From assembly GCA_050485385.1 (NCBI GenBank), contig JBJHBG010000060.1:1-30429 (forward strand): a stretch of 30,429 nucleotides of DNA. Direction: 5' to 3'. Below the pieces are notes generated by a model, which had not been told where the DNA came from, did no database searches, and saw only the letters and a list, made by a program, of their open reading frames with translations. This stretch comes from RECO01 sp050485385. GTDB taxonomy: Bacteria > Pseudomonadota > Alphaproteobacteria > Geminicoccales > Geminicoccaceae. Below, piece by piece: positions 15,737 to 24,329 of this stretch (positions are counted from its first letter, which is position 1; each line of letters begins with the position of its first letter). A program made the position numbers and the translations under genes.

Positions 15737-15915
15737 AATTCGGGCTCCGCCATGTCGGGGCCGAAGCCCTCGTCCTGCGGCATGTCGGGATCCAGTGCTG
15801 GCGTCGCCGGCGGCTCCAGATCGATGCGCAACTCGACGCCGGGCGGCTCCCCGGGCGCGGGTGGCGCGCAGGCGGCGAGCGCCACGAGCGCGAGGACGCC
15901 GAGGAGGCCCCTCAC
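15733..15915 (-). CDS. Second small lipoprotein in tandem with LptM-like gene, unknown function
   Basis: This is a 60-residue protein from GTG at 15915, reading MRGLLGVLALVALAACAPPA at the N-terminus. A typical lipoprotein signal is seen: one Arg, a hydrophobic core and the lipobox LAAC with Cys at residue 16. The mature part is short, proline-rich and acidic (IDLEPPATPALDPDMPQDEG near the middle) and looks unstructured; it lacks the GPL motif of LptM. It overlaps the argH stop by 4 nt and the lptM start by 4 nt. I do not recognise a family. It could have arisen by duplication of the lptM signal region, since the two leaders are alike (RLLALLVLALA against RGLLGVLALVALA), or be an independent micro-lipoprotein. 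Confidence 0.68.
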   Translation of the reverse strand: MRGLLGVLALVALAACAPPAPGEPPGVELRIDLEPPATPALDPDMPQDEGFGPDMAEPEL

Positions 15916-17324
15916 TGGCCCCGCTCCAAAAAGCGCGCGCGCGCATCGCGGACGGATTCCAGAACCCGTACCGGTGCAGTCCCACCGAAGCTGGTGCGGC
16001 TCGCCACGGAACGCTCGACCCCCAGCACCTCGAACACCTCCTCGGTGATGCCGGGCTCGATCTCCCTGAGCACGTCCAAGGGCAGTTCCTCCAACTGGCA
16101 ACCCCGCGCCTCGGCCGCGCGCACGGCACGCCCGGCGACGTGGTGGGCCGTGCGGAACGGTACGTTCAACACCCGCACGCACCAGTCGGCGAGGTCGGTC
16201 GCCGTGGTGAAGCCGACGCCGGCCGCCGCGCCCAGACGCGCGCGGTCGAACGTGACCTCGCGCAGCATGGCGGCCGCCGTCTCCAGACCGAGTTCGAGCG
16301 TGTCGACCGTGTCGAACAGCGGCTCCTTGTCCTCCTGCATGTCCTTCGAGTAGGTCAAGGGCAGACCCTTCAGCATGGTCAGCGTGGCGACGAGGGAGCC
16401 TATCACACGTCCCGACTTGCCGCGCAGCAGCTCCGCCGCGTCCGGGTTGCGCTTCTGCGGCATGATCGAGCTGCCGGTGGAGAACGCCTCGCTCACCACG
16501 ACGAAGCCGAACTGGCGGGTCGCCCAGAGTACGATCTCCTCGGCCAGACGCGACAGATGCACCGCCGTGACCGCCGCGGCGGCAAGATAGTCGAGCACGT
16601 AGTCGCGGTCGGAGACGGCATCGAGCGAGTTGGCCGAGGGCCGGTCGAAGCCCAGGGCCTCGGCCGTCAGCTCGCGGTCGATGGGAAAGCTGGTGCCGGC
16701 GAGGGCCGCAGCACCGAGGGGACACTCGTTGAGCCGGCGCCGCGCATCGGCGAAGCGCGAGCGGTCGCGGCCGAGCATCTCGACATAGGCGAGGAGGTGG
16801 TGGCCGAGGGTCACCGGCTGCGCCGCCTGAAGGTGGGTGAAGCCGGGCATGACCGTCGCCGCCTCGGCCTCGGCATGGTCGATCAGCACCGCCTGCAACG
16901 CCTGCAACAGGCGGTCGGCCCGGTCCATCGCGTCGCGCACGAACAGCCGCGTGTCGGTCGCCACCTGGTCGTTGCGCGAGCGCGCCGTGTGCAGCCGCCG
17001 GCCGGGCTCGCCGATCAGCTCGGTGAGGCGCGATTCGACGTTGAAATGGATGTCCTCGAGCGCGGGATCGAAGGTGAACTCGCCACGCTCGATCTCGCCC
17101 TGGACGCGGTCGAGACCGTCGAGGATGGCGTCGCGGTCGGCCTCGGTGATGATGCCGACCGCGGCCAGCATGGTGGCGTGCGCCCGCGAGCCTGCGAGAT
17201 CGTGAGCCCAAAGCCGCTTGTCGAAGTCGATGGAGGCGTTAAGTCGCTCCATCAGGGGGGCTTGGCCTTCGGCGAAATGACCGCCGCCCCAGAAGGTCAC
17301 CGCCCCGGTCTTCGCTCGGCTCAC
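15912..17324 (-). CDS. argH: Argininosuccinate lyase (ArgH)
   Basis: ArgH splits argininosuccinate into arginine and fumarate in the last step of arginine synthesis. The 470-residue product has the N-terminal FWGGGHFAEG (usual form WGGRF), DIHFNVESRL at about 91-100, HTARSRNDQVATD at about 112-124, GFTHLQAAQP at 161-170 and the fumarase/lyase signature GSSIMPQKRNP at 284-294. The start is GTG at 17324; a GTG eight codons downstream (17300) is also possible. The divergent tlpA gene begins 15 bp away. The stop overlaps the next gene (small lipoprotein) by 4 nt. Length and motifs are normal. Confidence 0.96.
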   Translation of the reverse strand: MSRAKTGAVTFWGGGHFAEGQAPLMERLNASIDFDKRLWAHDLAGSRAHATMLAAVGIITEADRDAILDGLDRVQGEIERGEFTFDPALEDIHFNVESRLTELIGEPGRRLHTARSRNDQVATDTRLFVRDAMDRADRLLQALQAVLIDHAEAEAATVMPGFTHLQAAQPVTLGHHLLAYVEMLGRDRSRFADARRRLNECPLGAAALAGTSFPIDRELTAEALGFDRPSANSLDAVSDRDYVLDYLAAAAVTAVHLSRLAEEIVLWATRQFGFVVVSEAFSTGSSIMPQKRNPDAAELLRGKSGRVIGSLVATLTMLKGLPLTYSKDMQEDKEPLFDTVDTLELGLETAAAMLREVTFDRARLGAAAGVGFTTATDLADWCVRVLNVPFRTAHHVAGRAVRAAEARGCQLEELPLDVLREIEPGITEEVFEVLGVERSVASRTSFGGTAPVRVLESVRDARARFLERGQ

Positions 17325-17339
17325 CTCGGATGTCCCGTC

Positions 17340-17861
17340 ATGCGTCTCGCCACCCTATCCGTTCTGGCCGCGATCTCGGCTCTGGTCCCGAGCGTGCCCG
17401 TCCACGCGCTTTCGATCAACTGGGACGCAGCGCCCGCGGCGATGCCCGAGCTTAGCATGGTCGACCGCGACGGCGAGGCGGTGGCGCTGGAGGCGTTCCA
17501 GGGCCGCGTCGTCGTCTTGAACCTCTGGGCCACTTGGTGCGCGCCGTGCCGCCGCGAAATGCCGACCCTCGCCGACCTGCAGGACGCCTTCCCCGAGGCG
17601 GAGCTCATCGTCTTGGCACTCGCCATCGACCGCGCCGGCTTCGACGAACTGGATGCCTTCATGGACGAGGTCGGCGCCGGCAACATCCTCGTCCTGCAGG
17701 ACAGCAGCTTGGCGAGTGCCCGGACGTTGGACGCACCGGGCCTGCCGGGCACCTTCGTCGTCGACCGGGAGGGGCGGGAGCGCTTCCGCCACTTCGGATA
17801 TGCGGATTGGTCGACCGCCGAGGTCGTCGACGCACTGCGCGACCTGGTCGCGGCGGACTGA
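17340..17861 (+). CDS. tlpA: TlpA-type periplasmic thiol:disulfide oxidoreductase
   Basis: This 173-residue thioredoxin-fold protein has an N-terminal signal sequence or anchor (residues 1 to about 24). The fold begins with MPELSMVDRDGEAVALEAFQG, which is the AhpC/TSA-Redoxin-like start of TlpA and ResA. The active site is WCAPC at 66-70, and the cis-proline region reads GLPGTFVVDREG. Such proteins reduce periplasmic cysteines, often for cytochrome oxidase or cytochrome c assembly. A tlpA gene divergent from argH is, as far as I know, a frequent alphaproteobacterial arrangement. The ATG at 17340 leaves only 15 bp to the argH start and no visible Shine-Dalgarno, so the mRNA may be leaderless or start inside argH. 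The exact partner is unknown. Confidence 0.9.
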   Translation: MRLATLSVLAAISALVPSVPVHALSINWDAAPAAMPELSMVDRDGEAVALEAFQGRVVVLNLWATWCAPCRREMPTLADLQDAFPEAELIVLALAIDRAGFDELDAFMDEVGAGNILVLQDSSLASARTLDAPGLPGTFVVDREGRERFRHFGYADWSTAEVVDALRDLVAAD

Positions 17862-17887
17862 CGGCCGAGGCCTCGACGGCAGCAAGA

Positions 17888-17909
17888 GGGGCCACGAGGG
17901 AACGGCCCC
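17888..17909. terminator. Possible hairpin between convergent tlpA and lipoprotein genes
   Basis: GGGGCC (17888-17893) pairs with GGCCCC (17904-17909) around a 10-nt loop in the 72-bp convergent gap. There is no T tract on either side, so an intrinsic terminator is only a weak possibility. Confidence 0.25.
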
Positions 17910-17933
17910 CCGGGTCGTTGCTGTGGATCGGCC

Positions 17934-18314
17934 TCAACAGCCGGGCTGGCCGTAGCTCGCGGCGCGGCGCTGCCTGAGCGCTGCGACGTCGCGCAACGTC
18001 TCGCCGCGGACCTGCTCGAGGTCGCTACCCTCCAAGCTTGCGATCTGCACCTCGATCGCCTCGGCGGCGGCATCCTCGTTGCGGTCGCGATGGAGCACCG
18101 CCTTCTCCTGGAGCGTGGCGGCGTGGGCCAGCGTGCCCGGGGCGGTGCCGGCAAGCTCGCGGTCGACCGCCACCATCGCCTCGTCCATGCGGCAGGCCTC
18201 GGCGAGCTGCATGCTCTCCAACGCCGCGAGTTGCCCGGCGGGCGGCGTGCCGGCGCCGCAGCCGGCAAGGACGAGGCCGGCAAAGGCCAGGCTCGCGGTT
18301 CGGACCACCCGCAT
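17934..18314 (-). CDS. Predicted TPR-like lipoprotein, unknown function
   Basis: The product is 126 residues from ATG at 18314, preceded by GGGAG. The N-terminus MRVVRTASLAFAGLVLAGCG is a lipoprotein signal with lipobox LAGC and the modified Cys at residue 19. The mature part is helical and alanine/glutamate-rich; QLAEACRMDEAMVAVDREL and the following helix pair have the spacing of one or two tetratricopeptide repeats. The last residue is a cysteine (QPGC), and there is one internal Cys in EACRM. It lies 36 bp after the TRAP permease stop on the same strand, so it may share its mRNA. I do not recognise a named family. A link to the transporter is inference from position only. Confidence 0.7.
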   Translation of the reverse strand: MRVVRTASLAFAGLVLAGCGAGTPPAGQLAALESMQLAEACRMDEAMVAVDRELAGTAPGTLAHAATLQEKAVLHRDRNEDAAAEAIEVQIASLEGSDLEQVRGETLRDVAALRQRRAASYGQPGC

Positions 18315-18350
18315 GGCTGGCTCCCTTCGTGTCGATCGCATCGCCGTCGT

Positions 18351-20480
18351 TTAAGCCGGCGCGGGCCGTTCGACCAGTGCCCGCGCACGGTCCCGCCGCA
18401 CCGACCACGCGAGCAGCAGCAGCACGATCGAGGCACCGATCAGGTCGACGACGATCTCGCCCGGCCAGACGCTGGCGACGCCCGCGCAGAAGGCCACGAT
18501 CCGCAGGAGCGGGTTGAGCGGCGCCTCCATACAGCCCTGCATCGCGGCGGCAATGCCGTAGACGCCGATCAGCGCGAACAGGAACACCTCGAACGCCGCC
18601 GCCCAGTCGCCGGAGAGGATCGGCGTATAGGCGAAGAGCAGGGGCACGATGTAGAGGCCCTTGGCGATCTTCCACGAGACGAGGCCGGTGTACATCGGCG
18701 GGGACTTGGCGATGGCGGCGGCGGTGAACGCGGCGAGGCAGACCGGCGGCGTCACGTTCGAATCCTGGCTGAGCCAGAAGATGATCATGTGTGCCGAGAG
18801 CAACGCCGTCATCACCACGGCCGGGCTCAACAACTGGTCGCGGAGCGCGAAGCGCAGCTCGGTCGGCAGGCTCGCGACCACGCTCGCCGCCTCGCCGGGT
18901 GGCAGCGGCTGGCCGATCATGGTGGCGAGGTCGGGCGAGGCGAGCATCAAGATCGGCGCCATCGCCTGGGGGATGCCGTCGGTGGTCAGGATCGCCACCA
19001 CCTGCGCGTCGCCGATCATGTTGGCGAGCGCCGGCGCGGAGAGCGTGGCCAGCACGATGTAGGCGGCGGTAACCGGCAGCCCCATGCCGAGGATCAAGGA
19101 GGCCAACGCGATCAGCGCGATGGCGATCAGCAGATTGCCGCCGGCCCATTGCGCGATCATCAACGAGAAGGTGTTGCCGACGCCTGCCGTCAGCACGACG
19201 TTGATGACGAGCCCGACCGAGCACAGCAGCACCGCCGTCAGGATCATGTTGCGCGAGCCGAGGGCCAGAGCACTCAAGACCGCCCACGGTCCCATCCGGT
19301 GCGGCGTCAACCAGCTCGAGACGACGATGACACCGATGCCGATGGCGGCGGCGTAGGTGGGGCTGTAGCCCATGATCAACAGGGTCACGAGGACGACGAT
19401 GGGGATGACGAAACTGGCACCGCCGCGGCGGAACGCCTCCTTCAGACTAGGCCCGTCGCCTTCGGTGGCGCGCAGGTTCTGCCGTTTCGCCTCGATCCGG
19501 ACGAAATAGGCGACCGACGCGAAGTAGAGGATCGCCGGTAGCAGTGCCACCGTGATGATCGTCTCGTAGGGAATGCCGGTGTAGCTCGCCATGACGAACG
19601 CGCCCGCCCCCATGATCGGCGGCATGAGCTGGCCACCGGTGGAGGCCGACGCCTCGACGCCGGCGGCGAAGGCGGGCGGATAGCCCGCGCGCTTCATCAT
19701 CGGGATGGTGATGACGCCGGTGGAGGCCGTGTTCGCCACGGGTGAACCGGAGATGGTGCCGGTGAGGGCCGAGGCCACGACGGCGACGAGGCCGGGTCCG
19801 CCGACGAACCGGCCGGCCACCACCCGCGCCAAGTCGATGACGAACTCGCCGGCCCCGGAGCGCAGGAGGAAGGCGCCGAACAGGATGAAGAGGAAGACGT
19901 TGGTCGCCGAGATGCTGGCGATGGTCCCGAACAGCGCGTCGTCGCCGTACACCGAACGGAACATCACGGTCTCCCAGGTGAGACCGCGGAAGGCGAAGAT
20001 GCCGCCGATCATCGACCCCCAGACCGCGACGTAGGTGATCGCCAGCACGATCAGCGTCGGGATGATGAAGCCGGTGACGCGACGCGTGAACTCGATGGCG
20101 CCGAGGACCACGACGATGATGGCGGCCCAGTCGGTCGGCGACAGGCGGACGCCGCGGGCATAGATCGCGGTCTCGGCCGTGGCGACGTAGATCGCCGCCG
20201 CGGCGACCGTGAGGCCGAGGCCGAGGTCGATCACCCGCGCCGTGGTCGCACTCTTGAACCACCGCCCCTGCGCCATCGGGAAGTAGAGCGAGCAGAGGAT
20301 GACGAAGCCGCCGAAATGCAGCGCGTTGCGCAGGATCTCGGGGATCGGCGCGTAAAGGGCGACGTAGACGTGACCGATGGAGATCAGGACGGCGAGCGCG
20401 GTGGCACCCTTGTCCCACAGGCCGTGCAGCTCGCGCGTCGCGGTGCCGCCGCCTTCGTCGTCGTCCGGGCGCGTGGCCAT
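18351..20480 (-). CDS. TRAP transporter permease, fused small/large membrane subunits (TAXI type)
   Basis: TRAP transporters are sodium-driven secondary uptake systems served by a periplasmic binding protein. This 709-residue protein fuses the small (DctQ) and large (DctM) subunits. After a soluble N-terminus come about four helices (residues 25-150), then DctM motifs: ISATNVFLFILFGAFLLRSG, ALTGTISGSPVANTASTGV, KRAGYPPAFAAGVEASASTGG, QLMPPIMGAGAFVMA and LGMGLPVTAAYIVLA. A second group of helices ends in a charged tail. The fused form is the rule for TAXI-type TRAP systems, and the TAXI binding protein gene is 51 bp upstream. The substrate cannot be told; family members take up dicarboxylates, glutamate or other organic acids. 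The ATG at 20480 is the only reasonable start. Confidence 0.94.
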   Translation of the reverse strand: MATRPDDDEGGGTATRELHGLWDKGATALAVLISIGHVYVALYAPIPEILRNALHFGGFVILCSLYFPMAQGRWFKSATTARVIDLGLGLTVAAAAIYVATAETAIYARGVRLSPTDWAAIIVVVLGAIEFTRRVTGFIIPTLIVLAITYVAVWGSMIGGIFAFRGLTWETVMFRSVYGDDALFGTIASISATNVFLFILFGAFLLRSGAGEFVIDLARVVAGRFVGGPGLVAVVASALTGTISGSPVANTASTGVITIPMMKRAGYPPAFAAGVEASASTGGQLMPPIMGAGAFVMASYTGIPYETIITVALLPAILYFASVAYFVRIEAKRQNLRATEGDGPSLKEAFRRGGASFVIPIVVLVTLLIMGYSPTYAAAIGIGVIVVSSWLTPHRMGPWAVLSALALGSRNMILTAVLLCSVGLVINVVLTAGVGNTFSLMIAQWAGGNLLIAIALIALASLILGMGLPVTAAYIVLATLSAPALANMIGDAQVVAILTTDGIPQAMAPILMLASPDLATMIGQPLPPGEAASVVASLPTELRFALRDQLLSPAVVMTALLSAHMIIFWLSQDSNVTPPVCLAAFTAAAIAKSPPMYTGLVSWKIAKGLYIVPLLFAYTPILSGDWAAAFEVFLFALIGVYGIAAAMQGCMEAPLNPLLRIVAFCAGVASVWPGEIVVDLIGASIVLLLLAWSVRRDRARALVERPAPA

Positions 20481-20531
20481 GGGACCGTAGGGCGGTCGTC
20501 GGGCCCGCGCCCGGCGGCCGCCCTCCTCGGC

Positions 20532-21551
20532 TCAGGGACGCAGGTGGTCAGGGACCTCGAGACCGGCCTCTTCGTAGTAGCGCAGCGCGCCCGGATGCAG
20601 CGGGAAGGGCAGGCCCGCGACCGCCACTTCGAGGCTCATCTCGTTGGTGGCCGGGTGGATCGCCTGGAGGAAGCCCAAATTCTCGTACATCGCCTTGGTG
20701 AACAGGTAGACGTGCTCCTCGTCGACGTCGTCGCGCACGGCGAGGAAGTTGGGCTGGGTCACCGTCTGCACGTCGCGGTCGAGATTGGGATACGCGCCGG
20801 CCGGAATGACGAAGCGGGTCCAGAGGTTGCGCCCGGCATCCAGCGCCGCCATCTCCTCGTCGGTCACGTCGAGGATGGCGATGCGGTCGGCAGCGGAGGC
20901 GAAGAGCTGGCTCAAGGCGCCCACGGGCACGCCGCCGGGCGCGGAAAGACCCGCGAGCTGACGGTTCTGCAACGCTTCGACGGTCGGGCCGTAGCCGGCG
21001 TAGAACAGGTCGTAGTCGTTCTCGACGTCGACGCCGAGGCCCTCCAGCATGGTGATGTTGGAGCCGAGCGTGCCGGACGCCTGCGCCCCCATGCCGAGAC
21101 GCTGCCCCTTGAGCGCCACCATGTCGGCGAGCGTGCCCGTGTCCAGGTGCTCGCGGTCGACGATGAAGTGCTCGACATTGCCCCAAAGCGTCGTGATCGA
21201 GCGCAGGTTCTCCTGCGGGCCGTCAGCCTCGACCGGACCGGTGCCGGTGCGGGCGTAGTAGCCGAACAGGCCCTGGAGGATGGCGAATTGCGCCTCGTTC
21301 TCGCGCAGCAGGCGGACGTTCTCGCCCGAGCCGGCGGAACTGATCGCCGACATGCCGAAACCGTGCTGGGCCTGGAGCTGCACCTTGGCGAGCGTCGCGA
21401 GGGCGACACCCACGGGATAGTACGTGCCGCCGGTGGTGGCGGTGGCCAGGATGTAGTCGGTCTCCTGGGCGTCGGCCGGGCCGGTCATGCCGAGAACGCC
21501 GGCCATGGCCACGGCGGCAGTCATGGCCTTCAGTTGGAAACGACGGTTCAT
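20532..21551 (-). CDS. TAXI-family TRAP transporter solute-binding protein
   Basis: This is the periplasmic receptor for the fused TRAP permease next to it. The 339-residue precursor begins MNRRFQLKAMTAAVAMAGVL and has a cleavable signal peptide ending near ADAQE (about residue 29). Mature-domain motifs of the TAXI family are ILATATTGGTYYPVGVALA near 35-53, SAGSGENVRLLRENEAQFAILQ, GMGAQASGT, and YDLFYAGYGPTVEALQNRQLAG. The start at 21551 has a strong GAGGAGAGGG upstream; an in-frame ATG 21 nt earlier (21572) would put that site inside the gene. The ligand is not predictable from the sequence. Confidence 0.93.
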   Translation of the reverse strand: MNRRFQLKAMTAAVAMAGVLGMTGPADAQETDYILATATTGGTYYPVGVALATLAKVQLQAQHGFGMSAISSAGSGENVRLLRENEAQFAILQGLFGYYARTGTGPVEADGPQENLRSITTLWGNVEHFIVDREHLDTGTLADMVALKGQRLGMGAQASGTLGSNITMLEGLGVDVENDYDLFYAGYGPTVEALQNRQLAGLSAPGGVPVGALSQLFASAADRIAILDVTDEEMAALDAGRNLWTRFVIPAGAYPNLDRDVQTVTQPNFLAVRDDVDEEHVYLFTKAMYENLGFLQAIHPATNEMSLEVAVAGLPFPLHPGALRYYEEAGLEVPDHLRP

Positions 21552-21578
21552 GCGTGCCCTCTCCTCGAGCAAACGAAT

Positions 21579-21592
21579 ACGACTTAGGTCGT
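21579..21592. promoter_or_regulatory. Small inverted repeat upstream of the TAXI-TRAP genes
   Basis: ACGAC-TTAG-GTCGT lies 27 bp before the TAXI gene start, in the 79-bp gap after zapE. It could be an operator or an mRNA hairpin. No clear -35/-10 pair was found. Confidence 0.25.
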
Positions 21593-21630
21593 TCCTAGCC
21601 CATGCACGAACGGATGACCACCCATGCGCT

Positions 21631-22782
21631 TCAGAGGTCGCTGGTCAGCGCAAAAGGCGCGAACGGCCCCGGATGCGCCGCCCGCTCGCGCGCCCGCTCG
21701 ACGTAGTCCTTGGACTGCATCTCCGTCAGCCGGCTGACCGTGCGCTGGAACTCGAACGCACCGTCGCCCGTGGGATAGAGGAGTTCGGGCGGTGCCTCGG
21801 CGGCGCAGACGAGATGCATGCCGCGCTCGTAGAGGGCATCGACGAGCGTCACGAAGCGACGCGCCTCGTTGCGCTTGTCGGGGGTCAGCATCGGCACGTT
21901 GTCGAGGATCAGCGTGTGGTAGCGGGCGGCGAGCGCGAGGTAGTCGGCCGCACCCAACGCCCGCGCGCACAGCGCGTCGAAGTGGAACCAAGCGACGCCC
22001 TTGGCCTGACGCGGCACGACCAGCGTGCGCCCGCCGACCTTCAAGCTCCCCTCGCTGCCCGGATCGCCGTCCGTGAGATCGGCGAAGACCTCGCCGAGTG
22101 CCGTGTCGGCCGCCGGGCCGAGGGGGTGGAAGTAGACTTGCCGGTCGCGCAGCCGGTCGAGCCGGTAATCGCGCTCGCCCGCCAGCGGCAGCACCACGAC
22201 TTGGCGCTTCAGACGCTCGATGAAGGGCACGAAGAGCTGGCGCTGGAGGCCGCCGGCATAGAGGTCGTCCGGTGCCCAGTTCGAGGTGGCGACCACGACC
22301 ACGCCGCGCGCGAACAGGTTGTCGAACAGGCGGCCGAGGATCATGGCGTCGGCGATGTCGCTGACGTGGAACTCGTCGAAGCAGAGTAGCCACGCTTCGG
22401 CCGCCAGCGCCTCCGCCAGCGGCACCAACGGATCGCCCTCGCGGGGATGGCTCTTGCGCCGGTCGTGCAGCCGGGCATGGACGTCGAGCATGAAGTCGTG
22501 GAAGTGGGCCCGGCGCTTGGAGCCGATCGGCGAGGCACGGAAGAAGAGGTCCATCAGCATCGATTTGCCGCGACCGACACCGCCGTGCAGGTAGATGCCC
22601 TTGGGCGGCTCGGCCGCTGGCGCGCTGCGCAGGCCGAACAGCCCGCGCCGGGGAGGTGCCGGCGGCGCGTAGCCCTCGAGGTCGCGCTGCAACCGGGTGA
22701 ACGCTGCGATGGCGCGAGCCTGCTCCGGATCCGGATCGATCAGGGCGGCATCGAGCAGGGAGCGGTATTCGGCATCGACCAT
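21631..22782 (-). CDS. zapE: ZapE/AFG1-like cell division ATPase
   Basis: ZapE is an AAA-type ATPase linked to the Z-ring and division under stress in gammaproteobacteria; the mitochondrial homologue is AFG1. The 383-residue product has PPKGIYLHGGVGRGKSMLMD with Walker A GGVGRGKS at 67-74, FHDFMLDVHARLH, Walker B LLCFDEFHV at 132-140, sensor TSN at 166-168 and LYAGGLQRQLFVPFI, all family marks. The ATG at 22782 is 142 bp from the divergent aminotransferase start. The gene is on the same strand as the TRAP genes but separated by 79 bp. Its own role in this organism is inferred from homology only. Confidence 0.93.
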   Translation of the reverse strand: MVDAEYRSLLDAALIDPDPEQARAIAAFTRLQRDLEGYAPPAPPRRGLFGLRSAPAAEPPKGIYLHGGVGRGKSMLMDLFFRASPIGSKRRAHFHDFMLDVHARLHDRRKSHPREGDPLVPLAEALAAEAWLLCFDEFHVSDIADAMILGRLFDNLFARGVVVVATSNWAPDDLYAGGLQRQLFVPFIERLKRQVVVLPLAGERDYRLDRLRDRQVYFHPLGPAADTALGEVFADLTDGDPGSEGSLKVGGRTLVVPRQAKGVAWFHFDALCARALGAADYLALAARYHTLILDNVPMLTPDKRNEARRFVTLVDALYERGMHLVCAAEAPPELLYPTGDGAFEFQRTVSRLTEMQSKDYVERARERAAHPGPFAPFALTSDL

Positions 22783-22924
22783 CGACGGCTGGGTCCGGCT
22801 GCATAGCGACCATTCGCCGGCTCCTCTATGGGAGACGGCGGCGGATGGTTAAGCTAGGCTGCGTCGATGGCCAACCCCGTCGTTCGGTTGCGCCCCCTCA
22901 CCTTCCGTCGCCGAGGACCGCCGC

Positions 22925-24307
22925 ATGCCGCGAACCCCCAACTCCACCGCCGCCCGGGACATCGCCTACGTGGTGCATCCCTTCACCAATCTGCGGGCAC
23001 ACGAGACCAAGGGGCCGCACGTCATCACCGGCGGCGAGGGCATCTACGTGACCGACGACGACGGCAAGCGCTTCATCGAGGGCATGGCGGGGCTGTGGTG
23101 CACCGGGCTCGGCTTCAGCGAGAAGCGACTGGTCAAGGCGGCGACGCGGCAGCTCGAGGCCATGCCGTACATGCACATCTTCGCGCACCGCTCGACCAAC
23201 CCGGTGATCGACCTGGCGGAGAAGCTGGGCGACATGGCGCCCGGCAAGATGAGCAAGGTGTGGTTCGTCAACTCCGGCTCGGAAGCCATCGACAGCGCCC
23301 TGAAGCTGATCTGGTACTACCAGAACGCGCGCGGCAAGCCCGAGAAGAAGATCGTGATCAGCCGCAAGCGCGCCTATCACGGCATCACCCTCGCGGGTGG
23401 GCACCTCACGGCCCTGGCCTATGCCCGTACCGGCTTCGATCTGCCGATGGCCGACCGTTTCCGGCAAGTGACGACCCCCTCGCATTACCGCGACGGCCTG
23501 CCGGGCGAGAGCGAGGCGGCGTTCGCGACCCGTCTCGCCAAGGAACTGGACGACCTGATCGTCGCCGAGGGGCCGGAGAACGTCGCCGCTTTCTTCGCCG
23601 AGCCGGTGATGGGCGCGGGCGGCGTCATCGTGCCGCCCAAGACCTATTTCGCGAAAGTCCAGGCGGTGCTCCAAAAGCACGACGTGCTGTTCGTCGCCGA
23701 CGAGGTCATCTGCGGCTTCGGCCGTACCGGCAACGTCTGGGGCTCCGAGACCTACGGCATCCAGCCGGACCTGATCACCTGCGCCAAGCAGCTCACCTCG
23801 GCCTACGTACCGATGGGTGCGGTGCTCATGGCCGATGCGGTTTACGAGGTGCTCGCCGACCGCACCCAGGAACTCGGCACCCTCGGCATGGGCTACACCT
23901 ACAGCGGCCACCCGGTCGCCGCCGCCGTGGCCCTGGAGACGCTGCGCATCTACGAGGAGGACGGCATCTATCAGCATGTCCGTGACGTGGCCCCACGCTT
24001 CCAGGCGCGGTTGAAGGCGCTGGAGGACGAGGCCCTGGTCGGCGAGGCGCGGGGCGTCGGGCTGATCGGCGCGCTGGAGATCGTCGCCGACAAGGAGAGC
24101 CGGGCGCAGTATCCGGCCGAGGCCAAGATGGCCGCCAAGATCACCGAGGCCTGCCTGGAAGAGGGCCTGATCCTGCGCCCCCTGCCCGGCGACGTCATCG
24201 GCATCTGCCCGCCGATGATCATCACCGAGAACGAGGTCGACGACCTGTTCGACCGCCTGCGCCGCGGCTTTGGCCGGGTCAACGCGGCGCTCAAGGCCGC
24301 AGCCTGA
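22925..24307 (+). CDS. Class III PLP-dependent aminotransferase (omega-amino acid/amine:pyruvate type)
   Basis: Such enzymes move an amino group from the terminal position of an omega-amino acid, polyamine or amine, usually to pyruvate. The 460-residue protein has HPFTNLRAHETKGP near residue 18, GLWCTGLGFSEKRL at 57-69, NSGSEAIDSALKL for phosphate binding, YHG at 151-153, FVADEVICGFGRTG at 256-269 (Asp259 contacts the pyridine ring) and CAKQLTSAYVPMGA with the PLP lysine at 288. This pattern resembles omega-aminotransferases of the putrescine/beta-alanine:pyruvate group rather than ornithine or GABA transaminases. The exact substrate is not decidable. The ATG at 22925 has GAGGA upstream. A MAPEG gene follows after 22 bp. 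Confidence 0.92.
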   Translation: MPRTPNSTAARDIAYVVHPFTNLRAHETKGPHVITGGEGIYVTDDDGKRFIEGMAGLWCTGLGFSEKRLVKAATRQLEAMPYMHIFAHRSTNPVIDLAEKLGDMAPGKMSKVWFVNSGSEAIDSALKLIWYYQNARGKPEKKIVISRKRAYHGITLAGGHLTALAYARTGFDLPMADRFRQVTTPSHYRDGLPGESEAAFATRLAKELDDLIVAEGPENVAAFFAEPVMGAGGVIVPPKTYFAKVQAVLQKHDVLFVADEVICGFGRTGNVWGSETYGIQPDLITCAKQLTSAYVPMGAVLMADAVYEVLADRTQELGTLGMGYTYSGHPVAAAVALETLRIYEEDGIYQHVRDVAPRFQARLKALEDEALVGEARGVGLIGALEIVADKESRAQYPAEAKMAAKITEACLEEGLILRPLPGDVIGICPPMIITENEVDDLFDRLRRGFGRVNAALKAAA

Positions 24308-24329
24308 GGGCCAGCGCGGGCACGGACCG

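Noticed and set aside
14631..17330. Very long plus-strand frame ending in tlpA
   Set aside because: Only the part from 17340 has protein-family features; the rest is antisense to lysA, the lipoproteins and argH.
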